A stretch of DNA of 43,255 bases, taken from assembly GCA_032988165.1 (NCBI GenBank), contig JANTQF010000304.1, forward strand, positions 1 through 43,255, given 5' to 3'. Positions 10,915 through 22,204 of the stretch are shown here, piece after piece. Below the pieces are notes generated by a model that was not told the DNA's origin, made no database searches, and saw nothing but the letters and a program-made list of their open reading frames with translations. The position numbers and the translations under genes were made by a program. This DNA is from Emmonsiellopsis sp. PD_33 (Eukaryota > Ascomycota > Eurotiomycetes > Onygenales > Ajellomycetaceae). Position 1 is the stretch's first letter, and each line of letters begins with the position of its first letter.

Positions 10915-12133
10915 TCACTTGTCGGCAGGTTTGGCGTTGTCATCCGGGAGCCAGAAAACGACGTCCCTGTCTGCCGTTGCGAACATGTTATACCTCGGGT
11001 TGGCTTGAACAATGGCAGATCGCCCCCGATATGGTAGGCGGAAGGCAGGCTTAAGGAATAAGCTCATTTCCGGGGGCTGTTGCGTGTCCCATACCAAGGT
11101 ATCAGGTTGATCCCCAGCACCCCCTAGTACATAGCGTCCATCAGGAGTAAAGCAAACATCGCCTTGTCCGAGGGGCTTTCCTGTGGTAGAAACTGGAGCT
11201 GCACGCCCTGTGGCGCCATTTTTACCAACCAAAAATGCTTTAATGTCTCCCTCAAAGGCGTCCAAAAGAAAGTGTCCATGGTAGTCCGTTCCAACAAGAA
11301 GATGCTTGCCGTCGTTAGAAAACTCCAAGCGCGTCCAAGCTCTCCCCCTTGTGGAGGGTGTATATCTATCCTCATGTGGCGCAAGATCAAAGGTTGCAAA
11401 CGGAGCTTTATCGTAGTTTCTGAAATCGTAAAGAAGAACGGATGATGTCGCTTGGGACGCAATTGCTATAACAGAGCCAGATGGGTCAAAAGTGGCGAGA
11501 TAAGGCGTAGCTAGCTTGAGTTTTCCTTGGGCATTTCTTGAGTTTAGATCCCACAGCGCGACGGTATCATCTTTGGAGCAGGATAAAAACGCATCGCTTC
11601 CTGGAGAGAGACCTAGAGATGTGACTTTGTCTGTGTGGCCGGAAAAGTATCGCAGATAGCTTTCATTATGGAGGTCTAAAAGGCGCAATGAATCTACACG
11701 TTCAAGTTAGAGACAAATTCGCGCGAAATACAAATAGACGGAGGAACTTACTATCGACCTTTGTACTTGCATGGAGAATTTGCCGCGAATGATGCGTGAA
11801 CTTTGCCAAATGCACACCGTATTTCTTGCTTGGGACAGTCTTGGTCAATTTTCCTTCCTTTATATCAAACACCTGTATTGCCTCGTCATCCCCGGCCGCT
11901 ACCAAATAGTCACCCTGGTCGTCAAAGTCCAAGGATGTAATAAAATTGGAAGCATGGGGATCTGGTTTGGCGGTTCCGCGAAAGGCCTGAGGGAGAAAGG
12001 AGATTAATATTTTGCATTCACCTGACAGACTAGAGCAGGCATTGCCTCTCCCTACCTTTGAAGCCCGGTAATTCTTGATTATCTCCGACACCTTCGCTGC
12101 AGGCTGCGGGGGTGGAGCGACAGCCTCAGCCAT
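10915..12133 (-). CDS. swd2: Swd2-like WD40 protein of COMPASS and cleavage/polyadenylation complexes
   Basis: The proposed CDS is three exons, complement(10915..11693, 11752..11986, 12056..12133), 363 aa. Swd2 is a nuclear beta-propeller subunit shared by the Set1/COMPASS histone H3K4 methyltransferase and the APT part of the cleavage and polyadenylation factor. The second exon join gives TKVDNSLRLLDLHNESYLRYFSGH, a very characteristic Swd2 segment. WD repeats are visible as SLDFDDQGDYLVAAGDDEAIQVFD, VTSLGLSPGSDAFLSCSKDDTVALWDL, FTPDGRYVLGG..DTLVWDT and the closing NPRYNMFATADRDVVFWLPD. The length is normal for the family. Introns are GTAGGG...CCTCAG and GTAAGT...GTGTAG. It diverges from oac1 with 495 bases between start codons. 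Confidence 0.92.
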
Positions 12134-12628
12134 TGTGTGATGTGGGCAAACAAGGTACCGACCAGCTTTGCAAAGGTCGAGTTTTCGAATAGCTCAATGG
12201 ATGGGTAGAGTTAGCTATACGGGCCCCTGAGGAGCGGCTGGTGGGGTGGTTGGGAGCTTGAACAGCTCAACCGTCGCGTTCTTGATTTGGTGGTCGTGGA
12301 TAGCGTCGCGGATAAACCTTGCTCCGGCCGCAGCTGCCGACTGCCGATGATCGGAGGCTCTCGGCGCTGAGCATCACAAATCAAGGGAGCTGAGCTCGGA
12401 GCGACGACTCGCGAACAAAAAGGATTCAGCCCGCACCGTTGAGACTCATCATGCTCTTCTGACTCTTCCTGGCTTCTCCTTCTTCCTTCATTACGAGTTA
12501 CGTCCTTTGGTGCGGGTTGCTTCTGTCCTTTATCCAACTCTCTGAGCTCTTTGTCCGTTTGCGAGTTCGTTCTTTAACTCTCCGCATTCCCCGTTCCCAG
12601 CCGCCAGGAAGACAGACAGGCAGCCAAT
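12134..12628. promoter_or_regulatory. Divergent promoter, swd2 / oac1
   Basis: This 495-base region separates the two divergent start codons. It has no clear TATA box in either direction, consistent with two housekeeping genes. It is GC- and CT-rich near the oac1 start. Short ORFs here have no recognisable content. Confidence 0.4.
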
Positions 12629-13880
12629 ATGTCAACGACGACGGGGTAAGCACAGTTCCAGCCACTGCGGGAAAGACACTTCTCTGACCGGCGCTTTGCA
12701 TTACAGGGCGTTTATTGCTGGGGGTTTAGCAGCATGTGGTGCGGTGACGGTTACACACAGTTTCGAGACCGTTAAGATCCGGTAGGCCCAGCCCCAACTG
12801 CCGGCTCCCTGGCAATATGTTGTGTTAACGCAGAATGTGAAGTCTACAATTACAGGGGGAGCTTCAGGCGAAGCAGGAGGCTGTGCGGAAATACAAGGGC
12901 GCCTTCCACGGCGTCAAAGTCATTCTACAGAATGAAGGGCCGCGTGGTCTTTTCAGGGGCATTGGGTCTGCAGTATGTTCTGGTTCTCTTATTTCTTTCC
13001 AGGGGGCTGCCGGAACTAACACGCGCTGGCGGATCTTAGTTCGTTTACCAAGTCCTCCTTAACGGTTGCCGTCTAGGCTTTTACGAGCCTATCCGTGGAG
13101 CAATGACCGATGCTATTTACAACGATACCACCAAGCAATCCCTCGGCATTAATGTCTTTTCCGGAGCTGCTTCTGGTCTTTTGGGTGCCGCCGCTGGATC
13201 TCCGTTCTTCCTGGTGAAGACACGATTACAATCATATTCTCCATTCCTCCCCGTGGGTACGCAACATCAGTACAAAAATTCGTTCGATGGTCTGCGGCAA
13301 ATCCACCGTGGTGAGGGTGTGAAGGGTCTCTATCGGGGCGTTACCGCTGCGATGGTCCGTACTGGATTTGGCAGCTCTGTACAGCTACCTACATACTTCT
13401 TCGCGAAACGACGGTTGATAAAACATCTTGGAATGGAGGACGGACCTGCTTTGCATTTGGCTAGCAGTGCCTGCAGTGGTTTTGTTGTTTGTTGCGTCAT
13501 GCATCCACCTGGTATGTGTGGACAGTCCGCATTGTTGATGAACAGTTTTGCTAATACTATGTCCAGATACGATCATGTCGCGAATGTATAATCAAACTGG
13601 AAATCTCTACAAGGGTGTTTTCGACTGTTTGTACAAGACGATTGCCAAAGAGGGCATTCTTGCTATATATAAGGGATACTTTGCCCATCTAGCACGTATC
13701 CTACCTCATACTGTATGTTTCCGTCCATTACCCTTAAAAGACTACACTTTCGGGTTTTTTCGCTCATACATAAACCCCCTAATTTAGATATTGACCCTGA
13801 GTTTGGCCGAACAAACGAATAAACTCATAAGAAGAGTAGAAGACCGCATTCTACCCGATGGACTTCGAGAAAAGATATAA
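12629..13880 (+). CDS. oac1: Mitochondrial oxaloacetate carrier (Oac1-like)
   Basis: The proposed CDS is six exons: 12629..12645, 12707..12781, 12843..12972, 13040..13511, 13567..13712, 13788..13880 (310 aa, the usual carrier length). The protein sits in the inner mitochondrial membrane and, by family, transports oxaloacetate, sulfate and related dicarboxylates. Three carrier repeats are visible: THSFETVKIRLQLQGELQAKQ (Ser in place of the signature proline), GSPFFLVKTRLQSYS (Phe in place of the acidic residue, as is usual for Oac1), and MHPPDTIMSRMYNQ. The first exon codes for only five and two-thirds residues. Intron 2 (12782-12842) must end at GTGAAG|T, not at the upstream GCAG, to give IRLQLQGELQ in frame, so its acceptor is AAG, which is uncommon. 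The AAC4/SLC25A35 group is the nearest alternative name. Confidence 0.88.
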
Positions 13881-16174
13881 CGACCATATATACCCGAGAC
13901 TACAATGTCTCTCTCTTTCCCTGACCGCTTTCTCCACCAATACAACACGGCATTTAACCATCTTCCTTTGCACCAACCTCAATAACTATTGGAAAAGGAT
14001 TTTGCGATATGTCCGGCGTTATAATTATATATCTTGTTGCCATTTTGCGGAAATATTCGGACGATGTGATATCATATTTAGACTTTTAGATTTTTGGAGT
14101 CTCTTTTTTGTTTTTTCCCCTATTTTAGGGGGAGTTTTCGGCAGGCTTTGCTGACTCTATCCATTCTTATATAAATAATATGAATGATATCATTTATCAT
14201 GCTAATTTTGCAAGGCTCTCTATCAACATCTTTGAGTTGGAGGGCGGATATCATGCACTACCATTGTAGCCACAAGATGTCAACGAGACGAGCCCTAGTA
14301 CCTTCTCTTCCCTCCCAAAAAGTACACTTCCCTTTCCAGATCTCCAAACCCCTAACCATAACTAGCAAGCTAAACCAAGAAGCATGCAGGGAAATAAGCA
14401 TAACAGTTACGCGCATTAGGATGTTAAACACCACCCGACATGGTAAACGTGTTGAATCGGGCGGAGAACAGGTTGTTTCGCATATGGTGCCGTTAAGAAA
14501 CAAGGTCAATGCGCATAACATAACGGAAGCGTCTTATATACCCATCCATCCCGGCGCATCTCAAATTGGTCCTAGGGATATAAAAGATGCCGTCCATGCG
14601 CGCAACCCCACGTCCGTGGTGAAATGTGGTCTCCCAAGGGAGATATAGATAGTAGTTAGCACCTTTCTCCTCAGCAGCGCATCGTCACAAAATTTCGCGT
14701 CGTTCTTGGTTTTGTGTCTACTGATGAAGGGTCAAGACACGGATAAACCAACAAAAGAAAAACTCCTGGTTACACTCCAATGCTCCGAGCCGCAAAACGG
14801 TAAAACTTGGAGCTGCGGCATCTGGTTCCGAGCGGGCGCGCCGATCCCGGGCCGATTTTGGGAGGCGGAGATGGCCCCACCCGTCATGCTTCGAGACTCT
14901 CAAGCCCTAACTGATTTTTCCCGATTTGGATTGAACTCAACATCCCCATCCCATCGTACTATCCCTTATCCACGATTGTTATTTGTCGTGTTTTGATCGA
15001 AGTGAAACCGGCCTAGCTGGCTTTGTTGGGCGATCACTGATCAGAAACGCTTGGGTTAAATTAAGCTCCGTGTTCCTGCAGGATAAACGTGGTCTGGGCG
15101 GTTGGAGATCGCCTCAGAGCCCTGGGGTAACTTAGTAGTTATGAACGAAAAGCACGAGCCCGTGGTGCTTTGACGAGGGCCAGCGGGATTGAAAATCCCC
15201 ATGACGAGGTTTCTCGGGTCATTTTTACTTTCGGGATGGTGGTCTCCAGGTCTCCCTCCCTCGCTCCAGTCTCTCCCTTTTGTTCTGACATCCCGAGTGA
15301 CCATGCTACCCCAGCCGTCATGTGGCAGGGGTCATATTATACTATCGTTGGGCATCCATTCTCGAAGCAATCCCTCCTGAACGTTGCATCTACACACTTA
15401 GCCGCCGGGGATACTTCCTCGAAACATCCCCTTGCCCCGGGTTTCATTATCACGCAAGTTACCCCATCCATGCACCAAAGGTCCGGTGTCAGGTTAAAAA
15501 CCCCTAAAAGGGTTTCTTCTTCCCAGGTCATAAGAGACTAAACTTATCTCCCCCTGTCAATCAAAATCATGCAAACTGTGACCTGCCTAGAAAGGGGCCG
15601 TGCGTCGATCTTACTGGTCCAGGTGAAGGAGGGGTCTTAACCCTTGTATGGAAGAGTGATTTCGGAGATGATATGAGGAATGCTTGTTCGATGGCAATCA
15701 TGGTACTTTTTCCGTCATTGCGAGCATACTTTTGTCTGAAAGGTCCCTTGTTAATCCCGACCTCCCCGTCTTGGCTTTCTCGTTTTGTGTCCATCTCCCG
15801 TTCCTAACTGAACAAGTTGTAGGGATAATTTGGTTGCGATGTTTTCACGTATAGAGATGACACTGGCCATGTGCAGAGAACGTGGATCCACTGCCTGGAA
15901 TATGGGCCAGGTTTCTGCAACTTTTGCAGTATGCTGGTCATTCGATAGCTACTCGCCCTCTCTTCCTTGCTCCTCAAGCTGATGGAGTAGGTGTGTTGTG
16001 TTTGGAGGATATAAGAGTGGCATATCTCCCAGTCAGTTATGGTCTGTTTCACTCTCTTCTGTAACCCACCACTTCCCTTCTGACTGTATATATTATATTA
16101 TTGTAAATATCGTTGTTTTACTCCTGTGTCTCCTCTGTTCTCTTCTATGATCGCTGGCAGATCAAATATTCAAT
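13881..16174. other. 2.3 kb region without a recognisable gene
   Basis: I see no supported gene. The part near 13900-14160 is AT-rich, likely the oac1 3' region. ORFs such as 14184-14648 (+) and 15170-15541 (+) have translations without domain features, hydrophobic pattern or splice-extended continuity. A TATATATT box at 16087-16094 lies 88 bases before the GH16 start and is likely its TATA element. Confidence 0.45.
16087..16094 (+). promoter_or_regulatory. TATA box of the GH16 gene
   Basis: TATATATT sits 88 bases upstream of the ATG at 16175 on the coding strand. Spacing suits a regulated secreted-enzyme gene with a short leader. Confidence 0.45.
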
Positions 16175-17506
16175 ATGCATTTGTATACCCTTCTCTGTAT
16201 GAACAGTCTGTTTGGCTTCTCCTATGCAGCATACACTCTCGTGGATGACTATAACCCCTCGAACTTCTTCCAGCAGTTCTCCTTTTTTTCGGTGAGTATG
16301 CCTAAGATAGTATCAATTAGCTAGAGTCACTCAAAGGGAGAATATTCTGACAACATAACATATCAGGGTGATGATCCCACACACGGCTATGTTAACTACC
16401 TTGACCAAGCCACCGCCGAAGCCAGAGGGCTTGCTTCCACAGCGAACAATATCATCTATATGGGCGTCGATAGCACTAGCGTCGCTTCTGGAAGAGGACG
16501 CGATAGCGTCCGTGTCAGCTCTAACAAGGCCTATGATACCGGTCTGATAATCACAGATATCGAGCACATGCCTGGCGGGATCTGCGGCACATGGCCTGCA
16601 TTGTAAGTAGAGCCAAGCTATTCTTTTTAAGCGCCTCTTCATCCGGTAACAGAAGCAGCTAATAAGGCCACTCTCCAGCTGGACCTTTGGCCCGAATTGG
16701 CCAAACAACGGCGAAGTCGACATCCTCGAGGGTGTCCACGATCAAACCACCAATGCAATGGCCCTGCACACAAGTTCTGGGTGCAGTATCACCGATAATG
16801 GCGGATTCACAGGCACGATCAAGACGTCCAACTGTGACGTCAACGCCCCGGGACAGGCTGCCAACGCTGGCTGCGGCATTGCGTCTTCTGATCTGGCATC
16901 ATACGGCGCCGGGTTTAACGCAATTACAGGTGGGGTTTATGCCACCGAAATAAACGTGGCGGCTGTCACCATCTGGTTCTTCCCGCGTGGTGCTATCCCA
17001 GCCGATATCGAAACGGGCACTCCCAACCCCGCATCATGGCCGAAGCCGGCTGCGCAGTTCCAGGGGGCATGTGATATTGCCGCTCACATCAGACAGCAGA
17101 ATATTGTAGGGTTTCCCTCGTCTCACTTCCAGTCCTCTTTCGCTGCTGTAAAGCCACGAGCTAACCCACGCCTGTGACATAGGTTTTCGATACAACATTT
17201 TGCGGCGACTGGGCTGGTAATGTCTGGTCCACCAGCAGCTGCGCTTCCAGAGCAGCGACATGTAATGAATTTGTGCAGAACAATCCAGCCGAATTCGCGA
17301 ACGCGTTCTGGCGCGTCAAATATGTCCGCGTCTTCCAGGACCCGGCGGCATTGGTTGGGGGTTCCAGCAATGGAACAAGCATCTCTTGGCCAAGCGCCAC
17401 AGCGACTGGAACAGGGCCAATTGCTGCGCCCAGCGGCTTCAATATCACGCAGCGAGGATACAGGCGGAGACGCTTCCTCCAGCGTGTGCAGGGAGGACAG
17501 CATTAG
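16175..17506 (+). CDS. Secreted glycoside hydrolase family 16 beta-glucanase
   Basis: The proposed CDS is four exons: 16175..16291, 16367..16602, 16679..17105, 17183..17506 (367 aa). A leader ending FGFSYA (residues 1-18) directs secretion. The catalytic motif of laminarinase-type GH16 enzymes is GEVDILEG with E130 as nucleophile, D132 as helper and E135 as acid/base. Flanking segments GGICGTWPAFWTFGPNWPNNGEVD and NIVFDTTFCGDWAGNVW are typical of fungal endo-1,3(4)-beta-glucanases of this group, as are the many cysteines (SSGCSI, SNCDVN, GCGIA). Likely substrates are mixed-linkage or beta-1,3-glucans, either in plant material or in the fungal wall; which one cannot be told. The C-terminus ends in a basic RRRRFLQRVQ tail without a clear GPI signal or binding module. 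Confidence 0.93.
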
Positions 17507-17912
17507 TTTCATGATCTATTTCCACATGCTGGTTTATTTGTGCTGTATCTTGTATATGTCGACAAGAATCTTAGTGATTAATATAGTATGAATTTAGATT
17601 GCAGTGTCATCATTCATCATTCAAAGTGATGTTGATGTTGATGTTGATGTTGACGCGTTATCAATCTAATCAATCGGCGATCGGGGGTCAGCCCTGTCAC
17701 GTGCAGCGGCGCGTTTACGTAACCTTTGCTGGAGAAGTCGCGCCGGCTCGCGTGGTCCCGTGACTTAGCGCGGCTACACGCAGAGTATTTCTACGCAGAT
17801 TTGCCATTCACGTCTCTTGTTGTTTCCTCCACCCCAGCTCTATACCATCCACGCCACGATTGTCTCCCCTCTCTCTCAATTGTCTCTTCACAGCTTCACA
17901 CTACACGCTGCA
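17507..17912 (+). promoter_or_regulatory. Promoter of rnr2 with MCB and E-box elements
   Basis: The 406 bases between the GH16 stop and the rnr2 start include four perfect GATGTT hexamers (17628-17651), immediately followed by an ACGCGT box (17653-17658), the MluI cell-cycle box bound by MBF-type factors, and then a CACGTG at 17698-17703. The leader (17800-17910) is C/T-rich. Cell-cycle and DNA-damage control of rnr genes through such boxes is known from yeasts; here it is inferred. Confidence 0.5.
17628..17651 (+). repeat. GATGTT hexamer repeat, four copies
   Basis: Four uninterrupted copies of GATGTT lie upstream of rnr2, directly abutting an ACGCGT box. A related stretch of TTGATG copies occurs near 26001. 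Confidence 0.85.
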
Positions 17913-19383
17913 ATGGCTGCCCAGGTCACTCCCTCGAAACAGGTATGCTCCCAGCTCTCCCCGCCCGCTCCCCGCCAGCTCCCCTCCTCGACGCGTCTCA
18001 GGCACGCCTCCAGCTAACACGTCCAAATACAGACTGCATCCTCTCTTGAGAACCTCAAGATGACCGACTCGCCTGCCAAAAAGCTCAGCTTCGAGCCTAC
18101 GGGCAAGGAGAATACCCCCATCATCCCCAAGCCCATCATCCTCGACGCCAAACTCCTCGAGAAATACGAAACAAACAAGCCCGTAGAAGAGAAGAAGGTT
18201 GCGGCTGGCATCAAGGACCTAGAGGCAGATGAGCCATTGCTCCAGGAGAACCCCAACAGATTTGTTCTCTTCCCCCTCAGATATCATGAGGTATGCTCCC
18301 AGCCCCTTCGACGCGTCACGCGTAAAGTGTTTTCACGACACGACACGGAACTAACGTGTTTTCCTCTTTTGTGCAACAGATCTGGCAAATGTACAAGAAA
18401 GCAGAGGCGTCCTTCTGGACTGCAGAGGAAATCGATCTCTCGAAGGATCTTCACGACTGGAATAATAGACTCAATGATGACGAGCGGTTTTTCATCTCTC
18501 ATGTCTTGGCGTTCTTCGCCGCGTCGGACGGTATCGTCAACGAGAACTTGGTTGAGCGATTCAGCGGAGAGGTTCAGGTCCCCGAGGCCCGTTGCTTCTA
18601 TGGATTCCAGATCATGATGGAAAACATTCACTCCGAGACTTACTCTCTCCTCATCGACACATACATCAAGGAACCAAAACAGAGAACCTATCTGTTCGAC
18701 GCGATTGAGACCAGTATGTTGCCCCATCTCTCATCCCACAAATAATGTATTCACTGACGCGCGTCCCAGTCCCTTGCATCCGTAAGAAGGCCGATTGGGC
18801 CATTCGATGGATCCAAGATAAGGAGTCGACTTTTGCCCAACGTCTCGTCGCCTTTGCTGCCGTCGAAGGCATCTTCTTCAGCGGCTCTTTCGCTTCTATT
18901 TTCTGGCTAAAGAAGCGGGGTCTCATGCCCGGCCTCACATTCTCGAATGAGCTTATTTCCCGTGACGAGGGTCTTCATACTGACTTTGCCTGCCTCCTCT
19001 TCTCTCACCTCCGCCACCGCCCCAGTCCCCAAGCCGTCCAGGATATCATCACCGAAGCCGTCTGCATTGAGCAGGAGTTCCTTACGGACGCTCTGCCCTG
19101 CGCTCTTCTCGGAATGAACGCCAAGCTCATGTGCCAGTATATTGAATTCGTCGCTGACAGACTCCTTGTCGCTTTGGGCAACAAGAAATTCTACAACTCC
19201 ACCAACCCATTCGACTTCATGGACAACATCTCTCTTGCTGGCAAGACCAACTTCTTCGAGAAGCGCGTTGGTGATTACCAGAAGGCTGGTGTCATGGCAA
19301 GCACGAAGAAGGAGGCTGCTGTCGAACAAACCGAAGAGCAGATCGAGAACGGAGGTGCATTCAACTTTGATGAAGACTTTTAA
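17913..19383 (+). CDS. rnr2: Ribonucleoside-diphosphate reductase small subunit (R2)
   Basis: The R2 subunit carries the diiron-tyrosyl radical that lets the large subunit reduce ribonucleotides to deoxyribonucleotides. The proposed CDS is four exons: 17913..17942, 18033..18290, 18380..18713, 18770..19383 (411 aa). All iron ligands are in place: D146 (FFAASDGIVNEN), E177 and H180 (MENIHSETY), E240 (AVEGIFFSG), E274 and H277 (SRDEGLH). The radical tyrosine is Y184. Spacings equal those of the mouse protein (D139, E170, H173, Y177, E233, E267, H270). The C-terminus FNFDEDF is the tail that docks on the large subunit. So this is the catalytically competent Rnr2 type, not the Rnr4 type that lacks ligands. 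The first exon codes for only ten residues. ACGCGT boxes occur in the promoter and in introns 1 and 2. Confidence 0.97.
17991..18323 (+). promoter_or_regulatory. ACGCGT boxes inside rnr2 introns 1 and 2
   Basis: Exact ACGCGT hexamers are at 17991-17996 (intron 1) and at 18311-18316 and 18318-18323 (intron 2, one base apart). They match the MCB consensus. Together with the promoter copy at 17653 they make four within 671 bases. Intron 3 has a near match, ACGCGC at 18757-18762. Confidence 0.4.
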
Positions 19384-20288
19384 GCGTGTCGCTTCATTGT
19401 TTTTCTGTTGGATAGAACCTGTCCTTTTCTGCATTGCACGTCTGCGACGTTTATACCCTTCCACCTTTATTCGACTTCTTCGGACTGCGCATCCCCCAGT
19501 CCAGCTTATCTTTCATCATTGCCCACTTCGGATACCCTTTGCCAGCCTATCTGTACACTAGGCGCGCCTGTACTAGTATGTGTGGCTTTCAGCATATTCT
19601 TCTCGGTTCTGTCCGCAATCTTCCCTCTTGATACGCATTTTCCTATGTTTTCCTACTCCTGCCCCTCTCCTACCTCGGGTTATTATTGATTTCATGACAT
19701 CATTCCATGTATGGGTTACGGCGTTATTTATATCTCTCTGGTCCTGTTTCTATTTTTCCTTTGTCTGTTTGCGTCTGCATTGTTAGTCTTGCTGTGATCA
19801 ATATTATCGTTGAAAGTACGAGTAATTGGAAACAAAAAAAGAAGACCTAAAGGGATGGATGGATAGGTGGAGTTGAGAGTGATCTATCCACCGACGTTGT
19901 GTATATGTATCGTTGTTAGGAATGAAGATGAGCTTATTATCTTAATACTTTTCTCTCGCGAGACGGAGCTGGTTGTCGTGTTTGATTGATTGGTAAAGCA
20001 GATAACTTAAACACATTTTAGGCATGTTGGATTGGATTAGATGGATGCCTTCTTCCGCTGGGCACACCATACCATCGCATCCTTCGTAAATCTAGTCTAT
20101 ATCTGCATATCTGTACGGGTGCACACATATCTCATAATTATCAAGCCAACTCTAAAACAGCCACATAGCAAAAAAAAAAAAAAAAAATAGATAAATAAAC
20201 AGAAAATAACCCCCACGTGGAAAAAATAAATGCATATAATGCACCCTCCACCATCCCCAACCCGAACTAACAAAACCAAAACCAAAAA
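19384..20288. other. Intergenic region between convergent rnr2 and srp9 genes
   Basis: This 905-base stretch lies between two stop codons and should hold both 3' untranslated regions. The first 400 bases are pyrimidine-rich on the + strand. A run of A occurs at about 20169-20187, and a CACGTG lies at 20214-20219. No gene is seen. Confidence 0.5.
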
Positions 20289-20918
20289 CTACCGCTTCCC
20301 CTTCCCCTTCTTCTTCCCCTTTCCCCCTCCCGTTCCCGCACCCTGCGCACCCCCCTTCCCCTGCCCCGTCCCCGTCCCAGCCGCAACCGCAGCCGCAGCC
20401 GCAGCCCCCGACACATCTACCATCTCCACATCGCCCCCCTGCACCTGCGTGGCCGTCCCCGCCGCAGTCGCAGCGGCAACAGTCTCCACGACCGGTGCCC
20501 CACTCGCGAGCTTCCCCAGTCCAGCAATCAACCGGCCGATTTCAGCGGCTTTGTTCGTGCGGTATTTGAGGCAGATGCCGCTGGTTGCGTGGTAGGTTTT
20601 CAGGGTTAGGGTTGCGGGGGTTTCGGTTGGTTTCGAGGTGGTTGGTTCGGAGGTTGGGGTGGGGGTGGGGGTGGGTTTTGATTTGGAGGAGGAGGAGGTG
20701 GTGGTGGATTTGGTGGATTTGGTGGGTGGGTAGGAGTATTTTGTTGTTATTCGGGTCTGTTTGTGGTGGGTTAGTATAGTATTTGTTGTGGGGTGGTATG
20801 TTATGTCGCATGGTATACGGGATGGGGATGGGGATTGGGAACATACCGTATCCGGATACGCCTCCAGCAGGAGCGCTGATTGCTCGAGGTATTCTTGTGA
20901 TGTCTCTAGGTAAGGCAT
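20289..20918 (-). CDS. srp9: Signal recognition particle subunit SRP9/SRP21
   Basis: The proposed CDS is two exons, complement(20289..20756, 20847..20918), 179 aa, with a 90-base intron (GTATGT...AACAG). The N-terminus MPYLETSQEYLEQSALLLEAYPDT followed by TRITTKYSY and then LTLKTYHATSGICLKYRTNKAAEIGRLI is the SRP9-21 domain, which pairs with SRP14 on the Alu domain of SRP RNA and slows elongation during co-translational targeting. The domain is split by a Ser/Thr/Pro/Lys-rich insertion of about 40 residues (STTTSSSSKSKPTPTP), typical of the longer fungal SRP21 form. The tail is alanine-rich, then glycine/lysine-rich ending GKKKGKGKR, which probably contacts RNA. Two short upstream frames on the opposite strand are shadows. 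Confidence 0.87.
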   Translation of the reverse strand: MPYLETSQEYLEQSALLLEAYPDTVCSQSPSPSRIPCDITYHPTTNTILTHHKQTRITTKYSYPPTKSTKSTTTSSSSKSKPTPTPTPTSEPTTSKPTETPATLTLKTYHATSGICLKYRTNKAAEIGRLIAGLGKLASGAPVVETVAAATAAGTATQVQGGDVEMVDVSGAAAAAAVAAGTGTGQGKGGAQGAGTGGGKGKKKGKGKR

Positions 20919-22204
20919 TGTGGACGTGTTTCGCGCGCCGTTTCGTCTTTTCTGTTTCTTTTCCCTTCCTTCCTTTCCCTAGCCTAGCTAGACCAGACGT
21001 TTGTTTCCCTTGCGATTTCTCCTGATGTTCCCCTCTCTCGTTCTGCCGCTCCTACTTCTCCTTTCTTTCTTTCTTTCTTTCTCTCTTTTTATAAAATCGA
21101 CACCTCCTCCTTTCTCCCTTCTTGTACGCGGTGGGGATATCTAGAGGGTCGAGTCGAGCTCCGCGGAATGAATAGCTTTCTTTAATTTCCTCCGCGGGGG
21201 AAAACCTCTCGGATACAGGCTCGGGAATGTAGATGCAGTGCAGTGTAGTGTAGTGTAGCGTAGGTATATATCGAACAATCCGTCCCGCACACTCCTCGAT
21301 ATTCAGGCGGCTATTATATACTACTCTCCCAGTTGAGCCGGGGGTGGACGTCGAGCGGTGGTTTGATTCGATTTCGCTGAATCGGTTTCGGTTTCGGTTC
21401 GGATTTTTTTTTTCGAGACCTGTACGTCGAAACCGGGTGAATATCAATGGGAAGCTGTTGAGTGGAAATAATAACATGAGCTTACCTGCGTTATTTATAT
21501 GGGGGGGGTGATTGATTGTGTTTTCGTTATGCGGGATGGTTGAGGTTGAGGTTGAGGTTGGAGAAATCGGAGCCGGGAGAAAGTTGTGTAGTGTGGGGGA
21601 AATGGCAAAAGGCAAAAAGAGCCGCATTCCACCTGGCACCGTGGAATATTTAAACTATTTTAAGGTTGAGAAAGCCAACTTTCTCCGACATCTTGGATTG
21701 GTTTTACTTTTGGTTTGAATCTTTTTATTTTATGTGTATCTGTGAGGAATTTTCTATTTAACTTATCCTATGTGTACGTTTCCAAAATATATATTGGCGC
21801 CCAAGCGGGCTGGACTGGTGGTGCGGATCTATATCAATATCCATCCCCCCAAGGGCTCAAGTCAATTCATATCCATCCTATCCATAATGTAGCAATGTCA
21901 CAAACATAGAACCATACATACTCTCTTAAAGACGCCAAACCATGCACCTCGAATATCCTATATCGCTAATCCCTCCTCTATGCAAAGCTATGCAAACCGA
22001 GTCAGACCAACCTTGCCCAAAAATGACGAACATGACAGACAGCAAGGAAAGAGAAGTAAAGATAAAAAAAAGATACAAAAGCGTTGGTATGCTGGTATAC
22101 ACAAATAGCAAAACAAGAAAAAGAAACCTTCCCTTTCACTCCAACCAATGAATTCAGTAATCCAATTAACCATCGGTACAACATCCCAGAGGGGTCCCGT
22201 CCCG
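20919..22204. other. Intergenic region upstream of srp9 and downstream of the WD40 gene
   Basis: These 1.29 kb contain the srp9 promoter (right of 20918) and the WD40 gene's 3' region. There is a TTTC tetranucleotide repeat at about 21062-21080 and a TGTAG-type repeat near 21240-21260. A 195-codon antisense frame (21052-21639) is rich in simple repeats and has no recognisable domain, so it is not called. Confidence 0.45.

Noticed and set aside
14184..14648. 154-codon + strand ORF in the 2.3 kb gap after oac1
   Set aside because: No domain, no hydrophobic pattern and no splice-supported extension.
18284..18727. 147-codon antisense ORF within rnr2
   Set aside because: It lies opposite highly conserved rnr2 exons and is explained by codon bias in the sense gene.
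21052..21639. 195-codon ORF on the - strand between srp9 and the WD40 gene
   Set aside because: Composition reflects simple repeats (Thr/Ser, Lys/Arg/Glu runs from TTTC and TGTAG repeats); no domain and it lies in the srp9 promoter.
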